64,000 nt of DNA from Luxibacter massiliensis (GCF_900604355.1 NZ_UWOE01000001.1:1798001-1862000), one strand, 5' to 3'. Positions 44,327-53,125 are shown, numbered from the stretch's first letter. The notes: generated by a model from the sequence alone, not told the origin. Translations and numbers: made by a program.

Positions 44327-44538
44327 AGTAGCTCCTCTTCTTAGAGTATCATTTATGATAAGATCTGCCCGTTTGCTGATTTAACATTCTGATTATACAA
44401 TACGGGCATTTTCTTTGCAAGGATGTTCTAACTTGCCCCAAAGGGCACCCCATAATTCATGTCCTTAGGACGGGTGGGCTTTGTCCATTAAGGTATTGAT
44501 TTTGACTTCAGGCTGAAACAGTTGTGGAGAGACACCGC
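44327..44538. other. Gap after the unrecognised gene
   Basis: This 212-bp stretch has a GCCC/GGGC hairpin near 44435 and a GTCC/GGAC hairpin near 44465, but no clear T tract, so the end of the upstream transcript is uncertain. It may contain the regulator's promoter on the minus strand. Confidence 0.4.
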
Positions 44539-45681
44539 TTAATAGTCCGACAGACCCAACAACATATCAAACCCAAGGGCGGAAGATCCTTCTGTATCCT
44601 CCTGGCCATCTTCATCCGCAAACATTTCTATCCCTGAAAATGTAGCTCTTGCGGTATCGAACACTTCTTTTAATGCCAAATAACAATCTACCACGTCTGG
44701 CCGCGTCATATTTGCATAAAATACTACATAGGTATTGGTCATCTGGAAAATATCACTCTTTTCTTCTTCTGGCAATTTTAACGTATCTGCTGCAGACACT
44801 ATACGTTCTAATCTAACTAAATCCTCTCGAAATATTTTAGTCAATAGCTCAATATGTGCTTTAGGAGTCCTGGAGATATCCAAAATTGCCTTAGCTCTTT
44901 TGCTTTTCCCCGAGGCATGCTTAGGAAATGCTGCTTCATCATAAGAAATACGTTTCTGCCTCCTATCGAAAGGAGTCTTTTTAACTTCTCCACCATCTTT
45001 CGTCAATCCAAACCAATCTTCATAGGCATTACTTATATCCTCTGGCCTTGTTATAATTGGAGTGTCAAATGGGTCAAAACAATTGCCTGCACTTTCAAAA
45101 TCTACTTCTCCGCCCCTTTTGAGTCCTGCTTGTGCAAGCAGGCCCGGCTCATATTGTTCTGAATAATTCTGCAAAGCAAGGATTTCAGAGATTTTAGGCT
45201 TACTCCCTTCATGGGCGCCGTCCTCTTGTGCCAATAGGACTTTCGGAACTTCTGTAATTTTAGCCATAAGCATGGACGTCATCGGCCCTATTATACCTTC
45301 GTATTCTTCCTCTGATAATACTAGCGTTGAAGATACTATTTTTTCTCCAAGCTCTTTAGCAATCATTTTTTCTAATTCCACTAATTCATCCCCTTCAATA
45401 AATTGGTTTTTTATTCTCTTTGCCATTCCATGGGTTTTTTCAGATATTATCTCCATAAGAATATTTATACATGCTGCCAATCTTAAATAGGGATCATCTG
45501 GATTTGCTGAGGGCATAGGGATGCCTTTGCATAAAGATTCCCCTATAAAATATTGGATAATCCCCTGATTTATGGGGGCCTCCCTCAGCCCCTCCTGTAG
45601 TCCTGGATCCTGATGCTGGATATTTGTTTTAGGTTTTGTTCTTTTTCTGGATGAACTTTCCTTAGAAACTTGTATATACAT
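44539..45681 (-). CDS. Unrecognised 380-residue protein
   Basis: I do not recognise this protein. It starts MYIQVSKESSSRKRTKPKT, a basic, probably disordered tail of about 30 residues, then APINQGIIQYFIGESL, helical Glu/Lys-rich segments, a Gly/Asp-rich middle (FDPFDTPIITRPEDISNAYE) and a C-terminal helix region ending in an acidic tail (FADEDGQEDTEGS). No signal peptide, membrane segment or catalytic motif is visible. It looks more AT-rich than its neighbours. The strong AAGGAGG site, TATAAT box at 45705-45710 and isolated position mark it as a real, single-gene unit. It could be an acquired accessory gene. Confidence 0.6.
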   Translation of the reverse strand: MYIQVSKESSSRKRTKPKTNIQHQDPGLQEGLREAPINQGIIQYFIGESLCKGIPMPSANPDDPYLRLAACINILMEIISEKTHGMAKRIKNQFIEGDELVELEKMIAKELGEKIVSSTLVLSEEEYEGIIGPMTSMLMAKITEVPKVLLAQEDGAHEGSKPKISEILALQNYSEQYEPGLLAQAGLKRGGEVDFESAGNCFDPFDTPIITRPEDISNAYEDWFGLTKDGGEVKKTPFDRRQKRISYDEAAFPKHASGKSKRAKAILDISRTPKAHIELLTKIFREDLVRLERIVSAADTLKLPEEEKSDIFQMTNTYVVFYANMTRPDVVDCYLALKEVFDTARATFSGIEMFADEDGQEDTEGSSALGFDMLLGLSDY

Positions 45682-45731
45682 TTTTAGCACCTCCTTGTGA
45701 AAGGATTATATACCAGCTTATTTTATAAAAG

Positions 45732-45748
45732 AGATATATTTCATATCT
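45732..45748. promoter_or_regulatory. Possible operator upstream of the unrecognised gene
   Basis: A 17-bp inverted repeat AGATAT-ATTTC-ATATCT lies 22 bp upstream of the TATAAT box at 45705-45710, close to the expected -35 region. It suggests dimer binding, though AT-rich palindromes also arise by chance. Confidence 0.35.
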
Positions 45749-45801
45749 TGGGGATTATTGGAGTATATTGCCCTGTTTTTGTCCTTTAGAAATTCCCACA
45801 T

Positions 45802-45838
45802 AAAAAAGGATAGTGCCTAAAGCGCACCATCCTTTTTT
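45802..45838 (-). terminator. Intrinsic terminator after the aminopeptidase gene
   Basis: The arms AAAAAAGGAT and ATCCTTTTTT with an inner GTGC/GCAC pair form a hairpin with A and T runs on both flanks. It starts 7 bp after the aminopeptidase stop. Confidence 0.85.
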
Positions 45839-45844
45839 GTTAGG

Positions 45845-47632
45845 CTATATAGCCTGCGTATACTTCTTAAGCCATTCTTTCTCCTCTTCTGCCAGATGAG
45901 GGGCAATCAGCTCATATACTTTTTTATGGTAATCGTTGAGCAGTTTCTTCTCCTTCTCTGTCATCAGGTCAGGGTTTATGGCATCCAAATCAATGGGCAC
46001 AAATGTAATTGGCTCAAAATACATAAACTGGCCGTACTCATTCTTTTCTCCCTTGCATACAAGAAGCTCATTTTCTGTACGGATACCATGTGACCCTTCA
46101 ATATAAATACCCGGTTCATCTGTGATAATCATATTCGCCTCAAAAGGATGTATCTCGTTGGGCCTGAACTGCCAGCGGAAACCTGTAGGTGGTTCGTGGA
46201 TATTGCCGAGATACCCCACCCCATGTCCGGTACCATGGTTAAAGTTCAGGTTCTGCCTCCAGAATGGCTCCCTGGCCACATAGTCCAGATTCATGCCAGT
46301 ACAGCCATACAGGAATCTTACATCTGCCAGATTCAGCATACTGACAGCTACCGCTGTAAAATGGTCCTTCTCCTCCTGGCTGATCTCCCCAAGGGCCACA
46401 GTCCTTGTAATATCTGTTGAGCCTTCATAATAATGGCCCCCTGTGTCTGTCAGGAAAAGCGCCCCTTCCTTTAACTCCACATTTGTCTCAGGCGTGGAGG
46501 TATAATGCACGATTGCCCCATGCTCTTTGTATGCGCAAATGGGTTCGAAACTAGGCCACAGGAAATTCTCCTGCTCTGCCCTCAGCGCTTCCAGCTTGTC
46601 CGAGGCGCTGAGTTCTGTTATGACTTCTTTCCCCACTGTATTCTTCAGCCAATACATAAATTTCGTATGTGCAACACCATCTTTGATGTGCGCCTTCCTG
46701 ATATTCTCAATCTCCACGTCATTTTTTACAGCTTTCATGAGGACTGTAGGGTTCTCCTGCTTTACTGTCTTTACGTTCTCAGGAATATTATTATAAAGGG
46801 CATAATTCATCCTTCTTGGATCTATTAAAACAACATCATCTGCTGAAAATCCTTTTACAGCCTCGTAGACATCATTGTATGGGTGTATGCAAACATGGTT
46901 CTTCTTAAATTCCTCCAGAATTTCAGTGTTAAACTTTCTCTCATCTGCATACAGGTCCACAGTATTCATATTGACAACCGTGTAGGACAAAAGAAGCGGG
47001 AAGTACTCTACATCATCTCCTCTGATATTTAACAGCCATCCTGTGTCATCCAGGCTGGTTATTATATGCCTGGATGCCCCCGCCTGCTTCATGACTTCCC
47101 TTACCCGGCCCAATTTAGACTCAGTAGTCTCACCGGCATATTGAATGTCCAGCAAAAAGGCTGGTTTTTCTGACAGGGGCGGCCTGTCCTGCCATATAGA
47201 ATCTACCAAGTCGCAGTCATAAACCACCGTTCCCCCTTTATCCGCCGCAATATCTGCATATGCCTGTCCTTCATCCACACCCACGGTGCGCCCATCGAAA
47301 CCAATGATTCCTTCATTAGGCAGGACCATATTTACATATTCCTCCACACTGGGAACCCCAGGCTCTCCCATCCTGCGCAGCATCACGCCGGAACCATCCA
47401 TCTGCTGTGCCGCCTGGATAAAATACCGGCCATCTGTCCACATGCCCGCTTCATCCTTCGTAAATACAGCCGTCCCTGCTGACCCTGTAAATCCTGTCAT
47501 AAACGCCCTGGCCTTGAAATGTTCCCCAACATATTCACTCTGATGGAAATCAGCAGTAGGCACAACATACACATCTATGCCCTTTTCTTCCATCAGCTGG
47601 CGGAGTCTGTCAACTCTTTCTGATACTTTCAT
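45845..47632 (-). CDS. Xaa-Pro aminopeptidase, M24B family (long form)
   Basis: A metallo-aminopeptidase that removes the N-terminal residue before proline. The 595 residues are the long AMPP form, with a creatinase-type N-terminal domain and a C-terminal pita-bread domain (from about residue 310). Metal ligands are in LTDTGGHYYEGSTDIT (two Asp), GTGHGVGYLG (His), and the two Glu in TDEPGIYIEG and TENELLV. It is monocistronic, with a terminator at 45802. It fits peptide catabolism together with pepD. Confidence 0.92.
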   Translation of the reverse strand: MKVSERVDRLRQLMEEKGIDVYVVPTADFHQSEYVGEHFKARAFMTGFTGSAGTAVFTKDEAGMWTDGRYFIQAAQQMDGSGVMLRRMGEPGVPSVEEYVNMVLPNEGIIGFDGRTVGVDEGQAYADIAADKGGTVVYDCDLVDSIWQDRPPLSEKPAFLLDIQYAGETTESKLGRVREVMKQAGASRHIITSLDDTGWLLNIRGDDVEYFPLLLSYTVVNMNTVDLYADERKFNTEILEEFKKNHVCIHPYNDVYEAVKGFSADDVVLIDPRRMNYALYNNIPENVKTVKQENPTVLMKAVKNDVEIENIRKAHIKDGVAHTKFMYWLKNTVGKEVITELSASDKLEALRAEQENFLWPSFEPICAYKEHGAIVHYTSTPETNVELKEGALFLTDTGGHYYEGSTDITRTVALGEISQEEKDHFTAVAVSMLNLADVRFLYGCTGMNLDYVAREPFWRQNLNFNHGTGHGVGYLGNIHEPPTGFRWQFRPNEIHPFEANMIITDEPGIYIEGSHGIRTENELLVCKGEKNEYGQFMYFEPITFVPIDLDAINPDLMTEKEKKLLNDYHKKVYELIAPHLAEEEKEWLKKYTQAI

Positions 47633-47706
47633 GAAAAAACCTCCTTTACATTCTTCTGACTTATTATATCACTATTTCCTCATATTAGGTAGGGAAATTC
47701 TCAGAC

Positions 47707-47748
47707 AAAGTCAAAGACCCCGATGCATGCATCGGGGTCTTTGACTTT
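47707..47748. terminator. Perfect 42-bp palindrome, likely terminator of the oad cluster
   Basis: Two 21-bp arms (47707-47727 and 47728-47748) are exact reverse complements with no loop bases, the centre reading GATGCATGC. On minus, AAAGACCCC is followed by T-rich sequence (GGGGTCTTTGACTTT). It shares TGCATCGGGGTCTTTGAC with the terminator at 55065. A dispersed palindrome copy starts on the next base. Confidence 0.75.
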
Positions 47749-47803
47749 CGCGGCAGTCGCCAAATGGACATGTAAACATGTCCGCTTGGCTCGTTGCCCG
47801 CGG
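47749..47803 (+). repeat. Dispersed imperfect palindrome, copy D
   Basis: The best-preserved copy. CGCGGCAGTCGCCAAATGG is followed by the inner arms GGACATGT and ACATGTCC around AA, then CGCTTGGCTCGTTGCCCGCG (outer pair CGCGGCA with TTGCCCGCG). Symmetric internal loops (GTC/TCG, AT/GC) separate three helices. It adjoins the palindrome at 47707-47748, downstream of the oad cluster. Confidence 0.82.
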
Positions 47804-47893
47804 GAATAGGAGCGCCGCTCCGTCATCTTATCTGATGGCTTTGCGATGCCCTTTGCTTTTATATTTATATATTTCTTTTAAACTACTTGCAGT

Positions 47894-49306
47894 TTATACC
47901 GGATATGACCCGTTTTCAGTGTCCGCTACTTTTGCATCCACTTTTGTCTGCTGTGCTTCCCTGTACTTAAAGTAATCTGTCGCAACCTGGGGGAACAGCG
48001 CATATGTCAGCACATCCTCATCCTGCTGTATCCACTGCTCACATTCTTTGCGCAGAGTATCCAGCTCGTTGGGGATTAAATCTGCCGGGCGGCATGTAAT
48101 GACCTCTGTGTCCCCAATAACCTTCTTCTGCACCTCTGGGTTAAACGGCTTTGCTGTTGCCCCGTATTTTCCAGCTAACACATCCTTTGTCTCCTTGGTA
48201 GCCATTTTGTAGCGTTCTCCCATCAGGACATTAAATACAGCCTGTGTCCCCACGATCTGAGAAGATGGAGTAACAAGCGGCGGCTCGCCTAAATCCTTAC
48301 GCACCCGCGGTACTTCCTCAAGTACATCATAAAACTTATCCTCTGCCCCCTGCTCTTTGAGCTGTGAAGTCAAGTTGGAAAGCATACCTCCCGGAACCTG
48401 ATAGAGAAGAGTCTTGATATTTACGCCCATATTCTTCGGGTTGAGCAGTCCGCTCTCAAGGGCCTCGTCTCTGATTGGCCTGAAATAGTCTGCAATCTCA
48501 GCCAGCAGGTTCTGATCCAACCCTGTATCATAGGGCGTCCCCTTGAACGTCTCAACCATAACTTCTGTGGCTGGCTGTGAAGTGCCGAGGGCAAAAGGTG
48601 ACATAGCAGTATCAATGATATCTGCGCCAGCCTCCACTGACTTCAGATATGTCATAGAACCTACGCCGGAAGTATAGTGGGTATGCATCTCGATGGGGAT
48701 GCTGACAGCTTCTTTCAGCGCTGTCACAAGATCTGTGGCCTGGTATGGGCAGAGCAGTCCTGCCATATCTTTTACACAGATAGAGTTTGCACCCATGTCC
48801 TCGATTCTCTTTGCCAGATCCACCCAGTATTCCATTGTATAGGCATCCCCCAGGGTATAGGACATAGCCACCTGTGCGTGCGCCTTCTCCTTGTTTGCCG
48901 CCGTAACTGCTGTCTGCAGATTTCGGATATCATTCATACAGTCAAAGATACGGATAATGTCTATGCCATTAGCGGCTGATTTCTGCACAAAATATTCTAC
49001 CACATCATCTGCATAAGGACGGTACCCAAGAATATTCTGCCCTCTGAACAGCATCTGCAGCTTAGTATTCTTAAAACCATCCCGGAATTTACGGAGTCTG
49101 TCCCATGGATCCTCATGGAGGAACCTCAGGGAGGCATCGAATGTAGCGCCGCCCCAGCACTCTACAGCATGGTACCCTACTTTGTCCATTTTATCTACGA
49201 TAGGCAGCATCTGCTCTGTTGTCATTCTCGTGGCAATCAGGGACTGATGCGCGTCACGCAGTATTGTCTCTGTTATTTTAACTGGTTTCTTTTCTATCTC
49301 TGCCAT
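47894..49306 (-). CDS. oadA: Oxaloacetate decarboxylase alpha / pyruvate carboxylase B-type carboxyltransferase
   Basis: A carboxyltransferase moving carboxyl between biotin and pyruvate (5S-type). The 470 residues show the TIM barrel with DAHQSLIATRMTTEQM, the metal-site MHTHYTSGVGSMTY and Lys-site region; the chain ends without a biotin domain, which is encoded separately at 50496. It is the last of five genes mmdA-oadG-biotin carrier-oadB-oadA, 18 bp after oadB. The direction of reaction (oxaloacetate decarboxylation or pyruvate carboxylation) cannot be set from sequence. Confidence 0.9.
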   Translation of the reverse strand: MAEIEKKPVKITETILRDAHQSLIATRMTTEQMLPIVDKMDKVGYHAVECWGGATFDASLRFLHEDPWDRLRKFRDGFKNTKLQMLFRGQNILGYRPYADDVVEYFVQKSAANGIDIIRIFDCMNDIRNLQTAVTAANKEKAHAQVAMSYTLGDAYTMEYWVDLAKRIEDMGANSICVKDMAGLLCPYQATDLVTALKEAVSIPIEMHTHYTSGVGSMTYLKSVEAGADIIDTAMSPFALGTSQPATEVMVETFKGTPYDTGLDQNLLAEIADYFRPIRDEALESGLLNPKNMGVNIKTLLYQVPGGMLSNLTSQLKEQGAEDKFYDVLEEVPRVRKDLGEPPLVTPSSQIVGTQAVFNVLMGERYKMATKETKDVLAGKYGATAKPFNPEVQKKVIGDTEVITCRPADLIPNELDTLRKECEQWIQQDEDVLTYALFPQVATDYFKYREAQQTKVDAKVADTENGSYPV

Positions 49307-49323
49307 TTATTTGTCCTCCATTA

Positions 49324-50475
49324 TTATTTAACCCCAAAAATAGCCATAAATGTCCCGGCTGCCACGGCAGTACCGATAACACCCGCCACATTTGGCCCCA
49401 TCGCATGCATCAGCAGGAAGTTTGTTGGATCTGCCTCTGCCCCGACCTTCTGTGAAACTCTGGCCGCCATGGGGACCGCGGAAACACCTGCGGAACCAAT
49501 CAGCGGATTTACCTTTCCGCCGGATAATTTACACATGATTTTACCGAAAAGCACACCTGCAGCAGTACCAAATGCAAATGCAATCAAACCGAGAATTACG
49601 ATTTTGATGGTATCCATATTCAGGAATGCCTCTGCACTTGTGGTAGCCCCTACTGATGTGCCGAGCAGGATTACAACGATGTACATCAGGGCATTTGCTG
49701 CAGTGTCTGTAAGCTGTCTGACCACACCAGATTCCTTGAACAAGTTGCCAAGCATCAGCATACCTACCAATGGAGCTGTTGTAGGAAGAATCACACAAAC
49801 CACGATGGTAACAATAATCGGGAAAAGAATTCTCTCCAGCTTTGAAACTGGCCTCAACTGATCCATCTTGACTTGGCGCTCTTTTTTCGTTGTAAGGAGC
49901 TTCATAATCGGCGGCTGTATGATCGGAACCAGGGACATATATGAATATGCCGCCACCGCAATGGGTCCCAGTATGGCAGTCTGCTGCAGCTTCCCGGCAA
50001 GGAAAATAGATGTAGGGCCGTCTGCACCGCCAATGATAGAAATAGCTGCCGCAGCCTTGTCTGAAAATCCCATAGCCATAGCGCCGAGGTAGGCTGCAAA
50101 AATACCGAACTGTGCTGCCGCACCGAGAAGAAAACTCTTCGGGTTGGCAATCAATGGCCCAAAGTCTGTCATCGCCCCTACACCAAGGAAAATCAAAGAT
50201 GGCAGAATTGACCATTCGTCAAGCATATAAAAGTAATAGAGAAGTCCTCCTGTTCCATTGGCAGCATCTTCTGCATGAAGCATAATATCTGGATAGATAT
50301 TGACCAGCAACATACCGAAGGCTATAGGAACAAGCAGCAGCGGCTCAAAGCCGTGCCTAATTGCTAAATAGAGGAACACACATGCAACCGCAATCATGAC
50401 CAGGTTTCCTATGGTCAGATTCATAAATGCGGTCTGCTGCACGAGGTTTCCCAGCGTATTTGAAATATATTCCAT
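49324..50475 (-). CDS. oadB: Sodium-translocating decarboxylase subunit beta
   Basis: The membrane subunit that releases CO2 from carboxybiotin and pumps sodium ions out. The 383 residues have about nine to eleven membrane segments and the signatures IIGGADGPTSIFLA and GLLNPKSFLLGAAAQFG-like (NPKSFLLGAAAQFGIF), which hold the Asp and Ser/Tyr residues of the sodium path. It lies between the biotin carrier gene and oadA, in a transcript with them. Confidence 0.94.
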   Translation of the reverse strand: MEYISNTLGNLVQQTAFMNLTIGNLVMIAVACVFLYLAIRHGFEPLLLVPIAFGMLLVNIYPDIMLHAEDAANGTGGLLYYFYMLDEWSILPSLIFLGVGAMTDFGPLIANPKSFLLGAAAQFGIFAAYLGAMAMGFSDKAAAAISIIGGADGPTSIFLAGKLQQTAILGPIAVAAYSYMSLVPIIQPPIMKLLTTKKERQVKMDQLRPVSKLERILFPIIVTIVVCVILPTTAPLVGMLMLGNLFKESGVVRQLTDTAANALMYIVVILLGTSVGATTSAEAFLNMDTIKIVILGLIAFAFGTAAGVLFGKIMCKLSGGKVNPLIGSAGVSAVPMAARVSQKVGAEADPTNFLLMHAMGPNVAGVIGTAVAAGTFMAIFGVK

Positions 50476-50495
50476 TTGTCAAACCTCCTGGTGAA

Positions 50496-50876
50496 CTAGT
50501 TTAATGTAGCTAACACTGCTCCTGCTTCCACCGCATCTCCTACTGCTACATCAATGCTGGCAACTGTTCCTGCCTCCGGGGCTACTACAGGTATTTCCAT
50601 CTTCATTGCCTCAATGATGACAACTGCATCACCAGGCTGTACACTCTGTCCTACATTTGCTTCAATTTTAAATACTTTTCCGGCTGCCCCTGCTTTTACC
50701 TGAATACTTCCTGCTGAACCAGACTTAGCAGCTGCTGGTGCCGCTGGTGCTGCCTTCGGCGCTGCAGCCGGCATCGGCCTGGGTGCAGCCACTGGTGCGG
50801 GAGCCGCTCCTACCCCATTTTCTTCCACTGTTACATCATACACATTTCCGTTTACTGTAATTGTATAATTTTTCAT
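50496..50876 (-). CDS. Biotin carboxyl carrier protein of the decarboxylase
   Basis: Carries the carboxyl group on biotin between the carboxyltransferases and OadB. The 126 residues have a short N-terminal region, a long Ala/Pro hinge (about residues 24-53) and a biotinyl domain with IEAMKMEIPV, the biotin Lys being residue 92. It is the third gene of the cluster. The Ala/Pro hinge matches carriers that swing between several partners. Confidence 0.94.
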   Translation of the reverse strand: MKNYTITVNGNVYDVTVEENGVGAAPAPVAAPRPMPAAAPKAAPAAPAAAKSGSAGSIQVKAGAAGKVFKIEANVGQSVQPGDAVVIIEAMKMEIPVVAPEAGTVASIDVAVGDAVEAGAVLATLN

Positions 50877-50894
50877 CTCTTAATCTCCTCCTGA

Positions 50895-51671
50895 TTAACT
50901 CCATTTATTTGATTTTCTTCTCTTTATGGAACGGACCACAAACCCATCTGTGGAAGTACCTTCGGATGCAGCAATTGCCGCTGCAATTACTGCTGCAAGC
51001 TCTCCGCCGTCGTCTGATGCCTGTACAGCCTCCGCTGCAGGCTCTGCCGCCTTAGCAGGAGCCGGCTCTGTATTTACGGCCTCTGCCTTTTTACTGAATT
51101 TCTTTTCAATTGCAGGGATAAACTTAAATAAAGAAATAATGAATGAGATGAAAATCAATACAACAAATACAGTTCCCATTCCCAGTATTGTATTAAGTCC
51201 CGCCTTCTCCAGAATCTCGCCGGTTGTATAATTGGCATTCACCGTCAGGCTTTCCAGGTTCATCTTCTCGTCAAAAGCAAAAGAAAGTTCTCCATCCCTA
51301 TTCTCAAAGTCTGCCTCTGCACTAAGCGTTGCCCCGCTGTTTGAAGTCTCCAGCCGGTATTCTCCCATATCTATAAGTCCGCCGCATTCTTTGATTCCGG
51401 CCTTCCATGCTTCTATCATTGCCAGGAAGTCGTCTGACTCAATGGGCAGCCCTGACTGCAGCAATGTCAGGTTCAGCTCAAGGTCAGACATCTCAGAAAA
51501 CCCTTCAAAATCACTTTCAGCCATGTTATTAAAACTCTGGATGACTGTGTCTGCATACTGCTGCATCATGTCCTGATCATATTGTGCTGTGTCGGCTGCT
51601 TTGCTCCCACATCCTGTAAAGCTGAGGATGAGGAGTAAAACAAGCCCTGTTAAACTGATTTTTTTCTTCAC
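50895..51671 (-). CDS. Lipoprotein-OadG fusion, decarboxylase gamma-like subunit
   Basis: The gamma subunit anchors the pump. This version has 258 residues: a lipoprotein signal with lipobox LSFTGC (Cys21), an outer domain of about 140 residues rich in Asp/Glu/Asn, one membrane segment at about residues 165-188, and a basic and Ala/Glu-rich cytoplasmic tail. Classical OadG is about 80-100 residues, with the membrane segment near the N-terminus, so the outer domain is an addition. It lies between mmdA and the biotin carrier gene. Confidence 0.8.
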   Translation of the reverse strand: MKKKISLTGLVLLLILSFTGCGSKAADTAQYDQDMMQQYADTVIQSFNNMAESDFEGFSEMSDLELNLTLLQSGLPIESDDFLAMIEAWKAGIKECGGLIDMGEYRLETSNSGATLSAEADFENRDGELSFAFDEKMNLESLTVNANYTTGEILEKAGLNTILGMGTVFVVLIFISFIISLFKFIPAIEKKFSKKAEAVNTEPAPAKAAEPAAEAVQASDDGGELAAVIAAAIAASEGTSTDGFVVRSIKRRKSNKWS

Positions 51672-51685
51672 TTCGCCTCACCTCA

Positions 51686-53125
51686 CTAAACCGTACCGTG
51701 TTTTTTGTCCGGACGATCCTCTCTCTTTGTGAACAGCATCTCAAATGCTCCAATTACATATTTCCTCGTATCTGCCGGTTCAATGATTGCATCTACATAT
51801 CCCCTTCTTGCAGCAGAAAGTGGACTGGACTGCAGCTCTTTATATTCAGACGCCTTTTCTTTCAGCGTCTCAGCATCCGCATCTTCATACATAATCTTCG
51901 CGGCCAGGCCAGAATCCATCATGCCGATCTCAGCTGAAGGCCATGCATAGACCATATCCGCGCCGATAGATTTGCTGTTCATGGCTACATAAGCGCTTCC
52001 AAATGCCTTTCCTACAATCACATTTACCTTGGGAACCGTGGCATTGGCAAATGTATATGTGAGTCTCGCAACGGCTCTCGCCATGTTCTTTTCAGACTCC
52101 ACGGTAGCGGCAAATCCTGAAATATTTGTAAGCGTCAGGACTGGGATTGAGAACGCATCGCAGAAATTCACAAAATCAATCGCTTTCTTACATCCGTCCA
52201 CTGTCAGGGCGTTGTCAAACTCCTCTGCGGCGCTGCCATCCTCGCCGTATACTTTAGAGCGGTTGGCAACGGCGCCCACAGTCATGCCGTTTAAACGGAT
52301 GAACCCTGTCACCATGTCTTTTGCATATTCCTTCTTTGTCTCAAAGAAAACATGGTTGTCAGAAATTGCTGCAAGGGCAATGCCTGTATCTTCTGATGCA
52401 TTGGCAATATCTGCACAGGCGCGGTTCAGGTCATCTGTACATTCTGTGTAGGAAAGGTCGTCCTCATTATTTGCAGGAATCATGCAGGCCAAAGTACGGA
52501 TCTGCCCGAGAATCTCTGCCTCCTCACCGATGCCATCCACTAAGCCTGCTGTCTTGCTCTGGTATTCTGGGGTGGCTGTGTCACATTTGGACATCTCATT
52601 TCCCTCCAGTGCATTAGGAGAATTTACAAATAATCTGCCCTGGCTGCTTTCCATAAAAGTAAAATCTGTCAATCCGGGAACAACAGCAAGGCCGCCGCCG
52701 CACATTCCGAATACAGCAGTGATCTGCGGAATCACGCCGGAAGCCATAGACTGCTTAAAATACAGGCTTCCAAAAGCCTCCAGCGCATCCGTAGCCTCCT
52801 GTAGCCTTAAACCGGCACAGTCTACCATACCGATGACTGGAGCCCCCATTTTCATTGCCATATCATAAATATTTGCAATCTTCTTTGCGTGCATCTCGCC
52901 CACTGCCCCCTTCAATACAGTAGCATCCTGGCTGTACACATACACAAGATTGCCATCAATCACCCCGTAACCAGTGATGACACCATCTGCCGGAGTGTCT
53001 TTTTTCTGCAGGTTGAAATCTGTGTTCCTGGCTGTAACAGCACCGCCGATCTCAACAAAGCTCCCCTCATCAAGCAGCATGGCAATTCTTCTGCTCGCCG
53101 GGTTTTCTGTAGCGTTGTAGCTCAT
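51686..53125 (-). CDS. Acyl-CoA carboxyltransferase (MmdA-like, 12S type)
   Basis: A 479-residue crotonase-fold carboxyltransferase acting on an acyl-CoA such as methylmalonyl-CoA or propionyl-CoA. It has two halves: the N-terminal one with GMVDCAGLRLQEATDALEAF and GMCGGGLAVVPGLTDF, and the C-terminal one with GKAFGSAYVAMNSKSIGADMV and AEIGMMDSGLAAKI, which supply the oxyanion-hole Gly pairs. It is first in the cluster, with a sigma-A promoter at 53186-53214. Presence together with OadA-type carboxyltransferase is discussed as a finding. Confidence 0.86.
   Translation of the reverse strand: MSYNATENPASRRIAMLLDEGSFVEIGGAVTARNTDFNLQKKDTPADGVITGYGVIDGNLVYVYSQDATVLKGAVGEMHAKKIANIYDMAMKMGAPVIGMVDCAGLRLQEATDALEAFGSLYFKQSMASGVIPQITAVFGMCGGGLAVVPGLTDFTFMESSQGRLFVNSPNALEGNEMSKCDTATPEYQSKTAGLVDGIGEEAEILGQIRTLACMIPANNEDDLSYTECTDDLNRACADIANASEDTGIALAAISDNHVFFETKKEYAKDMVTGFIRLNGMTVGAVANRSKVYGEDGSAAEEFDNALTVDGCKKAIDFVNFCDAFSIPVLTLTNISGFAATVESEKNMARAVARLTYTFANATVPKVNVIVGKAFGSAYVAMNSKSIGADMVYAWPSAEIGMMDSGLAAKIMYEDADAETLKEKASEYKELQSSPLSAARRGYVDAIIEPADTRKYVIGAFEMLFTKREDRPDKKHGTV

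Noticed and set aside
49115..49861. A 248-codon plus-strand open frame across the oadA/oadB junction
   Set aside because: It is antisense to oadA and oadB and lacks a ribosome site or recognisable product.
49541..50215. A 224-codon alternate minus frame inside oadB
   Set aside because: It is a shadow frame of oadB, which matches a well-known family in the main frame.
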